From the NCBI GenBank assembly GCA_937915755.1, contig CALGGR010000220.1:10187-74186 (forward strand): DNA of 64,000 bases, read 5' to 3'. Below are positions 27,167 through 35,684 of the stretch, piece after piece. The translations under genes and the position numbers were made by a program. This DNA comes from an uncultured Fretibacterium sp. (GTDB taxonomy: Bacteria; Synergistota; Synergistia; Synergistales; Aminobacteriaceae). Position 1 is the first letter of the stretch; each line of letters opens with the position of its first letter. The notes beneath the pieces are model-generated. The model did not search any database. It saw only the letters and a program-made list of their open reading frames with translations, and was not told the origin of the DNA.

Positions 27167-27356
27167 ATGATCTTCCACCTTCACAGAATTTTTATCATGA
27201 CGTACAAAAACTCTTACTTCTTTCAACAGGGACATTATATAATACATTATTCTCGGTACTCGACATAAACACGCCCAATGGCTCATAAAGTTTGTGAGTT
27301 AGCATGGTATACTTTGCCATACTATCACTATCATTTTGAGAAAGGTGTGACTAGCG

Positions 27357-28436
27357 TTGAATGAAGCTATACCCGTATTGCGAATAGGGAAATACCAGCC
27401 TCGTTATCCTCTTATACAGGGCGGAATGGGAGTCGATATATCAGGCCCAAACTTAGCCGGCCATGTCGCAAAAAACGGAGGTATAGGGACGATAGCGAGC
27501 GTAGGATTAGCGCATGACTCGCCATTGTTCCAGATAGAGAAGCACAACTATTTTGACGTGAACGAAATCGTAATCAAGGAAGCGATCGCCAAAGCAAAAT
27601 CAATCGCCGGCCCTGACGGAATAATTGCCGTGAACTGCATGGTCGCTTTAACCGACTATGACAGGCAGGTACGTTCGTCAGCAGAAGGAGGAGCTCACAT
27701 CATAATCTCAGGCGCAGGACTTCCATTGAGACTTCCGGATTACACGAAGGACTTTCCAGACGTCGCGCTTGTACCCATAGTCTCGTCAGCAAAAGCAGCC
27801 AGCCTCATCACACGCCACTGGGAGAAGAAGTATCACCGTGTCCCTGATGCTTTTGTCGTAGAAGAACCCGCTACAGCCGGGGGACATTTGGGAGCAATGA
27901 CGATTGAGCAGGTCTACGATCCAGCATTGAGGCTCGAGAACGCGTTGCCTGATGTTGTTCGCTATGTTCATGACGAGATGAAGAGCGACATACCAGTCAT
28001 AGCCGCCGGAGGAATCTGGGACAGGTCGGACATTGAGCGTGTCTTCGCGCTTGGTGCAAAGGGCGTTCAGATGGGTACGAGGTTCGCGTGTACAGTCGAG
28101 GGCGATGCGTCGGACAGGTTCAAGCAGGCGTATATTGACGCGAAGGAAGAAGACGTTGTTCTGATTCACAGTCCTGCGGGATTGCCGGGAAGGGCGATAA
28201 AGAATCCTTTTGTCGCGAAATATCTTGAGGGTGAAGTAGAGAGCAAGCCGTGTTTTGCGAACTGCCTGAGTCATTGCCGATACAGGAAGACTAAGGAGAC
28301 GTTCTGCATTGCGGCTGCGTTGGTCGATGCACAGGTCGGGAACTGGGAGACGGGGTTGTTCTTCTGCGGGTCAAACGTCGTGAAGGTGAACAAGGTCGAA
28401 AGAGTTGCTGATATAATCTCGGAGCTTTTCGAGTAA
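27357..28436 (+). CDS. nitronate monooxygenase-family flavoprotein
   Basis: FMN-dependent TIM-barrel enzyme of the nitronate monooxygenase / FabK superfamily. Visible are the N-terminal PLIQGGMGVDISG, VEEPATAGGHLGA with the catalytic-type His, and the phosphate-binding IAAGGIWDRSDIERVFALGA and GVQMGTRF. A C-terminal extension with clustered cysteines (CFANCLSHC) is shared by the clostridial-type subgroup. 359 residues. The start is TTG 27357 after AAAGGTG. Whether it oxidises nitronates or reduces enoyl-ACP cannot be decided from sequence; no fab genes lie nearby, which disfavours FabK. Confidence 0.85.
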   Translation: MNEAIPVLRIGKYQPRYPLIQGGMGVDISGPNLAGHVAKNGGIGTIASVGLAHDSPLFQIEKHNYFDVNEIVIKEAIAKAKSIAGPDGIIAVNCMVALTDYDRQVRSSAEGGAHIIISGAGLPLRLPDYTKDFPDVALVPIVSSAKAASLITRHWEKKYHRVPDAFVVEEPATAGGHLGAMTIEQVYDPALRLENALPDVVRYVHDEMKSDIPVIAAGGIWDRSDIERVFALGAKGVQMGTRFACTVEGDASDRFKQAYIDAKEEDVVLIHSPAGLPGRAIKNPFVAKYLEGEVESKPCFANCLSHCRYRKTKETFCIAAALVDAQVGNWETGLFFCGSNVVKVNKVERVADIISELFE

Positions 28437-28442
28437 AAAGTA

Positions 28443-28474
28443 CCCCCCTTGCTTTTACGGCGAGGGGGATTTTT
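28443..28474. terminator. bidirectional terminator
   Basis: CCCCCTTGC and GCGAGGGGG pair around TTTTAC. The plus strand continues ATTTTT and the minus strand TACTTTTT, so it can end both the 27357 gene and the convergent LRR gene. Confidence 0.75.
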
Positions 28475-28479
28475 GTGCG

Positions 28480-30885
28480 CTAATGCTTCTTGAGTGAGAC
28501 TGCGAGTCCTGCGAGGAATGTCAGGCCTGAGAGGATGAATGAGCCTGAGAGAGCGTTACAGCCACTATTGCTACCTGTGCTGATGTACTCGATTTCCTTC
28601 GATACAACAACATCCCGCGAGATTCTGTATCTGGTTATGTAGCGGATTTCTGGTGACACGACTTTGCGGGTTATGTAGCGGATTTCTGGCGACACGACTT
28701 TTTCGATGGATACAATTTTTTCAACGGAAACGACATCAACCGAAACCGTAAGAGGCGTGAAGAAGTTATCCGGGTCAGGAACGATGGCAACCTTCATGTC
28801 AGCCGAAATATCCGCCGAACCCGTGTAGCCTGTGTCATACGTGTAGACGACTTTCATCGGCATCTGCGCGAAACTTGCTGTGCCGTCGTCCATGAATGAC
28901 GTGAGGATTTCGCCGCCTTCTGACGTGTATGCTTTGAGGCTTGTGATTTCGGTGAAGTCAGAGCCAACGTAGTCCTTCATGTCTGTGCGGTAGGGCATTC
29001 TGTCAGGGGAGTATTTCAGCTTTAGCACCGGGAGTTCGGACATGATGCCTGATGCGCCGGTTTGAAGATCGGAGATGAGAGGATTGTGGCTGAGGTCGAG
29101 GGTAGCGATATCGTTGCTGTAGCAGCGGAGGAGGGTTAACGCCGTGTTTGCGCTGAGGTCTAGGTCGTTCAAGCCGCAGTTCTGGCAGTAAAGCTCCTTT
29201 AGTGCTTGGTTGTGGCTAATGTCGATGCTCGTAATGTCGTTGTGCTGGAACATGAGCGTCTCCAGCAATGGCAGGCCGCTAACGTCAACTTCCGTCAGAA
29301 GGTTTCGGTCTACAGCGAGGTACGTCAGCTTTTTGTTGTTGCTAACGTCAATCATTGTGAGGCGGTTATGTGTGTTGACGTTCCTGTTTTCCCCTCCAAG
29401 CTCCAGATACTCAAGCTCGGTGTTCGCTGACACGTCGATTTCCGAGAGGCCGCAGTCCCAAGCGTCGAGGTGAGTCAGCTTTGTGTTGTGCGTAACGTCA
29501 AGAGACCTGATGTTGTTATGTCCGCACACAAGATATTCCAGAGCGGTGCTGTTTGACACGTTCAGGGAGGCAAGTTGATTGTGGCTGCAGTCCACGCTCA
29601 CAAGTGCTGTGCAGTCGGTCAGATCTAAGGCCGTGAAGCCGTTGCGCTTGCAGATTAACTCTTTGAGGTTGCTTTTGCCGGACAGGTCAAGCGTTGTGAT
29701 GTGATTTGTGTGTTCCTCGCTGTCGTCCTGATTAGTTCCGCAGTTCAGAATCTCCAGAGCATCACAATCGGTAATGTTGAGTTCGGCAAGCTGGTTGCTC
29801 CGTGCGTAAACCGTCGTCAGCGCAGTACAGCCTGAAAGATCGAGGCTCGTGATGGTATTACTTCTGCAGTTGATTTCCACGAGCGATGTGCGTCCGTGAA
29901 GGTCAAGAGTCCCGGTGAACCCGCTTTCCCGTGCGTGGAAGTATTCCAGAGCGTAGCACCCCTCTATGCTGAAGCTGGCTATGCTGTTATCCTGGCAGTG
30001 AAGCTCCTTCAGCGCAGTACAGCCGGACACGTCGAGGCTCTTCATGTTGTTGTTAGCGCACCACACAAACTCAAGCTCCGTCAGCCCGTGAACGTCAAGG
30101 CTCTCTATGCTGTTGTTCGTACAGTTGAGCTGCTTGATGGCCGTCAAGTACCTTATGCCTTCCAGCGACTTTATGCCCATGTCCTGAACGTGTATTCCCT
30201 CAATGGCCGCGATTTCCGCATCACTGAGTATCCCGTCTCCGTCCGTGTCAAAGTTAAACAGTAACGGCCCGAAAACTTCATCAGGGAAATTCTCAGGGGT
30301 TATTGCCACGCCTGCCGCGATAGTTACGTCCATGATCGCGCGGCCTGTGTCATAGCTATAGCTGACTCTTCCCGGACGCGACGCGAACATTGCTACTCCT
30401 CCTGAGTATATCGTGGCAATGTATGAGCCATCGGGATTTTTCCCCTGAACGTCTGAGACATTCGCGGTCTGGGCTGAAGTCATGTATTCCGTCAAGTCGA
30501 GCTGATACGGATAGGCTGAATAGCCTGACGCTGTTACGTTGAGGCCGAGCCGGAGTTGCGGGGAGCAGGCACCTTCATTCAGGACAGTGTTGCTGCCAAC
30601 ATCAAGGGCTGTCAGACTATTGTTCTCGCAGTAAAGCACCCTGAGGTTTGTGAGATAGTGAATTCCCTCAATCGAGGATATTCCCATTCCTGCGATGTGA
30701 AGCTCCGTGATGTTCGCAATTTCTGCATCACTGAGCGTTCCATCCCCGTCCGTGTCAAAGTTGAACAGGTACGGCCCGAAAATATCATCCTGAAAGTGAT
30801 CCGGGTCAATCGGAACATCAGCCCACGCACACGAAGCCGCCACGAGCATCATAACGCCCGCGAGAATTGCCGTACATTTCTTCAT
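28480..30885 (-). CDS. secreted leucine-rich-repeat surface protein with EF-hand loops and Synergist-CTERM-like tail
   Basis: About 801 residues. A signal peptide (MKKCTAILAGVMMLVAASCA) leads to two related modules, each with a canonical EF-hand loop (DTDGDGTLSDAE and DTDGDGILSDAE) followed by LRR-like repeats (YLTNLRVLYCENNSLTALDV). Some fifteen further 20-21-residue repeats of the pattern LTxLxCxxNxLxxLDVS follow. Near the end a stalk repeats VVSPEIRYITR twice. The tail GSNSGCNALSG, hydrophobic helix and KKH match the sorting signal on the 4097 protein, although the segment is less Gly-rich. AAGGAGG precedes ATG 30885. A calcium-stabilised adhesin is inferred. Confidence 0.85.
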   Translation of the reverse strand: MKKCTAILAGVMMLVAASCAWADVPIDPDHFQDDIFGPYLFNFDTDGDGTLSDAEIANITELHIAGMGISSIEGIHYLTNLRVLYCENNSLTALDVGSNTVLNEGACSPQLRLGLNVTASGYSAYPYQLDLTEYMTSAQTANVSDVQGKNPDGSYIATIYSGGVAMFASRPGRVSYSYDTGRAIMDVTIAAGVAITPENFPDEVFGPLLFNFDTDGDGILSDAEIAAIEGIHVQDMGIKSLEGIRYLTAIKQLNCTNNSIESLDVHGLTELEFVWCANNNMKSLDVSGCTALKELHCQDNSIASFSIEGCYALEYFHARESGFTGTLDLHGRTSLVEINCRSNTITSLDLSGCTALTTVYARSNQLAELNITDCDALEILNCGTNQDDSEEHTNHITTLDLSGKSNLKELICKRNGFTALDLTDCTALVSVDCSHNQLASLNVSNSTALEYLVCGHNNIRSLDVTHNTKLTHLDAWDCGLSEIDVSANTELEYLELGGENRNVNTHNRLTMIDVSNNKKLTYLAVDRNLLTEVDVSGLPLLETLMFQHNDITSIDISHNQALKELYCQNCGLNDLDLSANTALTLLRCYSNDIATLDLSHNPLISDLQTGASGIMSELPVLKLKYSPDRMPYRTDMKDYVGSDFTEITSLKAYTSEGGEILTSFMDDGTASFAQMPMKVVYTYDTGYTGSADISADMKVAIVPDPDNFFTPLTVSVDVVSVEKIVSIEKVVSPEIRYITRKVVSPEIRYITRYRISRDVVVSKEIEYISTGSNSGCNALSGSFILSGLTFLAGLAVSLKKH
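28633..28701 (-). repeat. 36-bp tandem repeat in the stalk of the LRR protein
   Basis: A 33-base segment beginning GGTTATGTAGCGGATTTCTGG recurs 36 bases on with one substitution, encoding two copies of VVSPEIRYITR. The surrounding V-x-x-E-x-I pattern suggests older copies on both sides. Confidence 0.7.
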
Positions 30886-31466
30886 TGTATTCGTCCTCCT
30901 TAATTTGAACGCAAAAATTTCAGCCGTACACCTCAAAATTTCAGGTGCGGAAACATACGCATGAATAGTTTTTGTGAGACTCAAGGAGGTTTTTGTTCGT
31001 GAATGGTTATCGAAGTGCGCAAATTACTTCGTTGGGGGGGGGTACAGCGTTATAATATATTGTTTTACATGGAGCATAGTAACAACATCGCCTGCCTTTC
31101 GATAAATTTTGTGAATGATAGCATGAAATATTTACACCGTCAAAATCTTAGTGTTCGCTCGGAAATTCCCTAACGCTCTCGAACGCACAATCATCAGCCT
31201 CAAGACGACAGACTCAACGCCAAGAGCACGATATGTAATGCTGATGCGTCGAAGGTCATGATGAATTTCGTGAAGCTCAAAATTCTGAACCAGTCCGTGA
31301 ATGGAAGGCAGTTCATAAATTTGTGAAAGATACAAAAATTTTCCCTAAATCTTCACACAAAGTACGTAGAAAAATATTCTTGCTTGCGTGGTATAATTCT
31401 GTGTACAAAAATTTAGCATTCACAAAATAATTCACAAAAATTTTTCATCAAGGCGAAAGGAAATTT
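30886..31466. other. gene-poor stretch between the LRR protein and the aconitase leader
   Basis: No convincing full gene. It holds the LRR promoter region, an 18-codon ORF with a G9 tract (30999-31055), an open frame on the minus strand (31132-31335) of uncertain reality, and a TATAAT at 31392 that may begin the aconitase transcript. The DNA is AT-rich with repeated ACAAAAATTT-like words. Confidence 0.5.
30999..31055 (+). CDS. possible 18-residue ORF containing a G9 tract
   Basis: GTG at 30999 lies nine bases after AAGGAGG and reads MNGYRSAQITSLGGGTAL before TAA. A run of nine G (31034-31042) lies in its coding part. Loss of one G would extend the frame to 57 residues by joining it to the open frame ending at about 31173; gain of one gives a different 39-residue product. 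The strong ribosome site is the only evidence for translation; there is no homology I can recognise. Confidence 0.3.
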   Translation: MNGYRSAQITSLGGGTAL

Positions 31467-31541
31467 ATGCCCAGCGATTCAAACAAGACATTCTTTCGCC
31501 CGATGGCAAAAAATTTTAGAGGGGGTAATTTTGAAAAATGA
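31467..31541 (+). CDS. 24-codon leader ORF overlapping the aconitase start
   Basis: ATG at 31467, six bases after AAAGGAAA, reads MPSDSNKTFFRPMAKNFRGG then NFEK and stops at TGA 31539-31541. The stop overlaps the aconitase ATG (ATGA), the classic arrangement for translational coupling. The aconitase ribosome site GAGGGGG (31519-31525) lies inside this ORF and rather far (12 bases) from the ATG, so coupling could matter. It has no recognised family and is too short to judge by composition. Confidence 0.4.
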   Translation: MPSDSNKTFFRPMAKNFRGGNFEK

Positions 31542-33814
31542 TAAAACTTTACGATGAAGGCGTTTTCCTCATTAACGGCGAGAAGATATTGCCCGAGAGT
31601 CAGGCCGGCGCACAGTATTCCAAAGCCGAAGCCAAGAAGGGCACAATCGCTTATGGCATCATGAAGTCCCACAACACAGCCGATGACATGGATCACCTTC
31701 GCATCAAGTTCGACTCGATGGCAAGCCATGACATCACATTTGTTGGAATCATCCAGACGGCAAGAGCATCAGGAATGACAAAGTTCCCGCTCCCCTACGT
31801 AATGACGAACTGCCACAACTCACTCTGCGCAGTCGGCGGAACAATCAACGATGACGACCACTACTTCGGACTTTCAGCGGCCAAGAAGTACGGCGGAATC
31901 TACGTTCCTCCCCACATCGCGGTAATCCACCAGTTCATGCGTGAGATGTTCGCGGGCTGCGGAAAGATGATTCTCGGCTCAGACTCACACACACGCTACG
32001 GTGCGCTCGGAACAATGGCAATCGGTGAGGGCGGCGGCGAACTTGTCAAGCAGCTCCTTGAGGATACATACGATGTCGCATATCCCGGCGTTATCGCAAT
32101 CTACCTGAAGGGCAAACCCGCTCCGTTCGTCGGACCTCATGACGTAGCTCTTGCAATCATCAGAGCAGTCTACAAAGCCGGTTACGTCAAGAACAAGGTC
32201 ATGGAGTTCGTAGGCCCGGGCGTTGCATCAATGACCACTGACTACAGAAACGGCGTTGACGTAATGACCACAGAAGCAAACTGCCTGTCATCAGTCTGGA
32301 GAACTGACTCTGACACTAAGGCATTCCTCGCAGAGCACGGCAGAGAAGGCGACTACAAGGAACTTAACCCCGCAGACGTAGCGTACTATGACGGATGCGT
32401 TGAAGTTGACCTTGCCGGTATCCGCCCGATGATCGCTATGCCGTTCAACCCGTCAAATTCTTTCACGATTGCCGAGCTTTACGAGAACCTGAAGGATATT
32501 CTCGCAGAGACAGAGAAGAGAGCAACTGAAGACGTGGCAAAAGGCCGTGCAAAATTCACGCTTCTCGACAAAGTTACGCCGGACGGAAAACTCATGGTCC
32601 AGCAGGGAGTCATCGGAGGCTGCGCGGGCGGAAACTACACCAACGTTGTTGAAGCGGCACATGCACTCAAGGGCAAGTCCTGCGGATTCGACGAGTTCTA
32701 CCTCAGCGTTTACCCGTCATCACAGCCAGTATTTGTTGACCTCGACAGAAAGGGCTTCCTCGCTGACCTCATGGATGCCGGCGCAGTCATCAGGACGGCA
32801 TTCTGCGGACCGTGCTTCGGCGCAGGAGACACACCGGCCAACAATGCATTCTCCATCCGCCACACAACGAGGAACTTCCCGAACCGCGAAGGCTCAAAGC
32901 CCGGCAACGGCCAGATGTCAGCGGTCGCTCTTGTGGACGCACGCTCAATCGCGGCAACAGCAGCAAACGGCGGAAAACTCACATCAGCTGAAGACCTCGA
33001 CTGCTGGGGCGACATTCCCGAGTACCACTATGACGACAAGGCCTACAAGTCCAGAGTATATTGGGGCTTCGGCAAAGCCAATCCTGAGTCCCCGATGCGT
33101 TTCGGTCCGAACATCAAGGACTGGCCGGAGCAGGTAGCACTCGCAGACAACATCCTTCTTCGCGTAGTGTCCAAGATTCTTGATGATGTTACGACTACCG
33201 ACGAGCTCATTCCGTCAGGCGAGACTTCATCCTTCCGTTCGAACCCGCTCGGACTTGCTGAGTTCACGCTTTCACGCAGAGACCCCGAATATGTCGGCAA
33301 GGCAAAGGAAGTCCAGAAGGTTGAGTACGAGAGACAGAAGGGTATCAGCCCTGCACATGGCGATATGGCGGCAGTCTACGCGGCAATCAAGGCCATTCCC
33401 GGACAGGAAGGCGTTGACCCGATGACCATCGAGATCGGTTCGACGATTTACGCCAACAGGCCCGGCGAAGGCTCTGCACGTGAGCAGGCAGCTTCCTGCC
33501 AGAGGGTACTCGGAGCACTCGCCAACATCACGCAGGAATACGCCACGAAGAGATACCGCTCCAACTGCATGAACTGGGGCATGCTTCCCTTCCATCTCAA
33601 GGGTCAGCCTGATTTCGAGGTCGGCGACTATGTATACGTACCTAGAATCAGAAAGGCACTCGATGACAACAAACTCGAGAGCATCAAAGCGTATGTAATC
33701 AAGGGCGGCAAGGCAACGGAGGTCGAGCTTTACATTCAGCCGATGACAGAGAACGAGCGCGACATCGTGAAGGCCGGCTGCTTGATCAACTTCAACCGCG
33801 ACAGGAAGAAGTAA
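31538..33814 (+). CDS. aconitate hydratase / aconitase-family hydratase
   Basis: Iron-sulfur hydratase expected to interconvert citrate and isocitrate, supplying the isocitrate dehydrogenase encoded next. 758 residues in the order of aconitase domains 1-4. Cluster cysteines are seen in GGCAGGNYTN (near residue 361) and in FCGPCFGAGDTPANN (near 422 and 425). NREGSKPGNGQ and the swivel-domain segment IEIGSTIYANRPGEGSAREQ follow. It belongs to the divergent YbhJ-like branch rather than AcnA or AcnB, so the exact substrate is inferred from the linkage with icd. Its ATG overlaps the stop of a short leader ORF. Confidence 0.85.
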   Translation: MIKLYDEGVFLINGEKILPESQAGAQYSKAEAKKGTIAYGIMKSHNTADDMDHLRIKFDSMASHDITFVGIIQTARASGMTKFPLPYVMTNCHNSLCAVGGTINDDDHYFGLSAAKKYGGIYVPPHIAVIHQFMREMFAGCGKMILGSDSHTRYGALGTMAIGEGGGELVKQLLEDTYDVAYPGVIAIYLKGKPAPFVGPHDVALAIIRAVYKAGYVKNKVMEFVGPGVASMTTDYRNGVDVMTTEANCLSSVWRTDSDTKAFLAEHGREGDYKELNPADVAYYDGCVEVDLAGIRPMIAMPFNPSNSFTIAELYENLKDILAETEKRATEDVAKGRAKFTLLDKVTPDGKLMVQQGVIGGCAGGNYTNVVEAAHALKGKSCGFDEFYLSVYPSSQPVFVDLDRKGFLADLMDAGAVIRTAFCGPCFGAGDTPANNAFSIRHTTRNFPNREGSKPGNGQMSAVALVDARSIAATAANGGKLTSAEDLDCWGDIPEYHYDDKAYKSRVYWGFGKANPESPMRFGPNIKDWPEQVALADNILLRVVSKILDDVTTTDELIPSGETSSFRSNPLGLAEFTLSRRDPEYVGKAKEVQKVEYERQKGISPAHGDMAAVYAAIKAIPGQEGVDPMTIEIGSTIYANRPGEGSAREQAASCQRVLGALANITQEYATKRYRSNCMNWGMLPFHLKGQPDFEVGDYVYVPRIRKALDDNKLESIKAYVIKGGKATEVELYIQPMTENERDIVKAGCLINFNRDRKK

Positions 33815-33841
33815 AAACATGTAAATAACGCCCTGCCGGCT

Positions 33842-33929
33842 TTTTCCCCGCATACGCAGGGGTGATCCCGAGAGGACAATCGTCAAAGCGGGTTGCCTTA
33901 TATTTTCCCCGCATATGCAGGGGTGATCC
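33842..33929. CRISPR. two-repeat CRISPR remnant, type I-E-like repeat
   Basis: Two 27-base copies (33842-33868 and 33903-33929) of TTTTCCCCGCAT, A or G-variant, GCAGGGGTGATCC differ at one base (TACGC versus TATGC). They contain the CCCC...GGGG palindrome of type I-E repeats. The period is 61 bases, equal to a 28-base repeat plus 33-base spacer. Spacer 1 starts cgagaggacaatcg. There is no third repeat, no obvious leader and no cas gene in the window, so this looks like a relict or an orphan mini-array. It lies between the aconitase stop and icd. Confidence 0.8.
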
Positions 33930-33975
33930 ACTCATAGTGGAGATGGAAGGCGACGAGATAACGGGCTGGTAGGGT
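33930..33975 (+). pseudogene. icd-like fragment in the position of spacer 2
   Basis: Bases 33934-33962 match icd bases 34042-34070 at 25 of 29 positions. All four differences fall on third codon positions: the fragment reads IVEMEGDEIT against IVEMDGDEMT in the intact gene. That pattern means the piece diverged as coding sequence in some icd homologue before arriving here. It starts right after CRISPR repeat 2, and the match ends 33 bases on, exactly one spacer length. It could be an acquired spacer whose downstream repeat was lost or a fragment of a second icd copy. Confidence 0.6.
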
Positions 33976-34014
33976 GTTATTCAATAAATATTTGAAAGGA
34001 GTTTTCTACAAACT

Positions 34015-35214
34015 ATGAGCAAGATAAAAATGGAACGCCCGATCGTCGAGATGGACGGCGACGAGATGACAAGAGTGTTGTGGAAGATCATAAAGGAAGA
34101 TCTTCTTTCACCGTTCGTTGACCTCAACATGGAGTATTACGACTTGGGACTTCCTGAGCGAGACAAGACAGGCGACAAAGTCACATGGGCAGCCGCTGAG
34201 GCAATCAAAAAGTGGCACGTTGGCGTCAAGTGTGCAACCATCACACCCAACAAACAAAGAGTCGAGGAGTACAACCTCCATGAGATGTGGAAGTCCCCCA
34301 ACGGCACAATCAGGGCAGTCCTTGACGGAACAGTCTTCCGCGCACCAATCCTCACGAACTGCATCAAGCCGGTCGTCAAGAACTGGAAGAAGCCCATCAC
34401 GATTGCACGTCATGCTTACGGCGACGTATATCGCGGCACTGAGTACCGTGTACCGGAACCGGGCAAAGCAGAGCTTCTTTTCACGGGCAAAGACGGTGCA
34501 ACATTCCGCGAGACTGTATACGATTACGAGTGCCCCGGCGTTCTTCAGGCAATGTACAACAAGGACAGCTCGATAATGTCATTCGCACGTTCATGCTTCG
34601 AGTATGCGCTTTCAACAAAGCAGGACATCTGGTTCTCCTCAAAGGACACAATCTCCAAGCAGTATGACCAGACATTCAAGCTGCTCTTCCAGGACATCTT
34701 CGAGAAGGAATATGCCGAGAAGTTCCGCAAGCTCGGAATCACATACTTCTACACGCTTATCGACGATGCAGTAGCAAGAGTCATGCGTTCAGAGGGCGGA
34801 TTCATCTGGGCCTGCAAGAACTATGACGGCGACGTAATGAGCGACATGGTATCGACAGCGTTCGGCTCACTCGCAATGATGACCAGCGTCCTCGTATCAC
34901 CCGACGGAAACTTCGAGTACGAGGCTGCACACGGAACAGTAACAAAGCACTACTACCGTTACCGCGACGAGGGCAAGATGACATCAACGAACCCGGTCGC
35001 AACAATCTTCGCATGGAGCGGCGCACTCAGGAAGCGCGGCGAGCTTGACGATAACGGCGAGCTTGTACTTTTCGCGGACAAACTCGAGAAGGCCACAATC
35101 GCAACAATCGAGGGCGGCGTAATGACGAAGGACCTCTCCGGACTTTGCGAGGGCGTAGTTCCTCAGGTAGTCGACAGCAAGCAGTTCATTCAGGCAATCG
35201 CAGCAAAACTGTAA
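34015..35214 (+). CDS. icd: NADP-dependent isocitrate dehydrogenase (eukaryotic-type)
   Basis: Oxidatively decarboxylates isocitrate to 2-oxoglutarate, giving NADPH and a glutamate precursor. 399 residues, type II homodimeric form shared with eukaryotic mitochondria and some bacteria rather than the E. coli type. Visible are IVEMDGDEMTRVLW at the N-terminus, the substrate-binding NGTIRAVLDGTVFRAPI with phosphorylation-site-equivalent region, the metal-binding DDAVARVMRSEGG and YDGDVMSD, and the cofactor segment AAHGTVTKHYYR. AAGGAG precedes the ATG. It follows aconitase after a 200-base gap holding the CRISPR remnant, so the two genes may or may not share a transcript. Confidence 0.95.
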   Translation: MSKIKMERPIVEMDGDEMTRVLWKIIKEDLLSPFVDLNMEYYDLGLPERDKTGDKVTWAAAEAIKKWHVGVKCATITPNKQRVEEYNLHEMWKSPNGTIRAVLDGTVFRAPILTNCIKPVVKNWKKPITIARHAYGDVYRGTEYRVPEPGKAELLFTGKDGATFRETVYDYECPGVLQAMYNKDSSIMSFARSCFEYALSTKQDIWFSSKDTISKQYDQTFKLLFQDIFEKEYAEKFRKLGITYFYTLIDDAVARVMRSEGGFIWACKNYDGDVMSDMVSTAFGSLAMMTSVLVSPDGNFEYEAAHGTVTKHYYRYRDEGKMTSTNPVATIFAWSGALRKRGELDDNGELVLFADKLEKATIATIEGGVMTKDLSGLCEGVVPQVVDSKQFIQAIAAKL

Positions 35215-35272
35215 CTGTAACTTGCATCAAGCGTTATAATGTCATCAATCCCGCAGGACTCTTTCGGGGGTT

Positions 35273-35638
35273 TTGCGGGCGTTTATTTATCCAAAATTGA
35301 AGAAAGATATTGTAGAGATACACAGCCGTGATTACTGGGTCAAAATCGTAGAATTTCTGCAACAGAATTGGGCGTTGATTGATCCAGAATACGACAAGCA
35401 ACAGGTAAGAGTCTTCTTCTTTCATGATGGAGCAGGCGTTTTTGACGAAATGACATTTTCCACAATGAAAGAAGCAGAGATAGGACTCCGCCGTAATGGA
35501 TTTAAGAGGCTTTCTGATGATAAGGAACTGCGAGAATTTTTCCGTATTCCTCCTGAGCCACCATTTTGGAGGACAAATCACCCTAATGGCTTAATTTATT
35601 CATCAGGCAAATTCTGGCGTGATGCTTCTAAGCTATAA
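35273..35638 (+). CDS. small protein of unknown function
   Basis: Not recognised. About 121 soluble residues with a mixed alpha/beta composition (QVRVFFFHDGAGVFDEMTFS; SGKFWRDASKL). The start is uncertain: TTG 35273 after GGGGG is the longest, and TTG 35297 is an in-frame alternative; no ATG lies near the beginning. Overall composition looks protein-like and the opposite strand does not. A TATAAT occurs at 35234. Confidence 0.5.
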   Translation: MRAFIYPKLKKDIVEIHSRDYWVKIVEFLQQNWALIDPEYDKQQVRVFFFHDGAGVFDEMTFSTMKEAEIGLRRNGFKRLSDDKELREFFRIPPEPPFWRTNHPNGLIYSSGKFWRDASKL

Positions 35639-35684
35639 TATGGCGAAGAATTTCTGTGGATTATTTTTATGGAGGCGCATAAAC

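Noticed and set aside
31132..31335. Minus-strand open frame of 67 residues between the LRR protein and aconitase
   Set aside because: Readable composition, but there is no clear ribosome site or family; it could be a gene fragment, so it is only mentioned in the intergenic entry.
33869..33902. Assigning a target to CRISPR spacer 1
   Set aside because: The sequence cannot be matched to anything without a database; no match within the window was noticed.
33272..33931. Open frame on the minus strand starting DHPCICGEN and covering the end of aconitase
   Set aside because: Its first third is the CRISPR repeats read in reverse, a known artefact, and the rest is antisense to aconitase.
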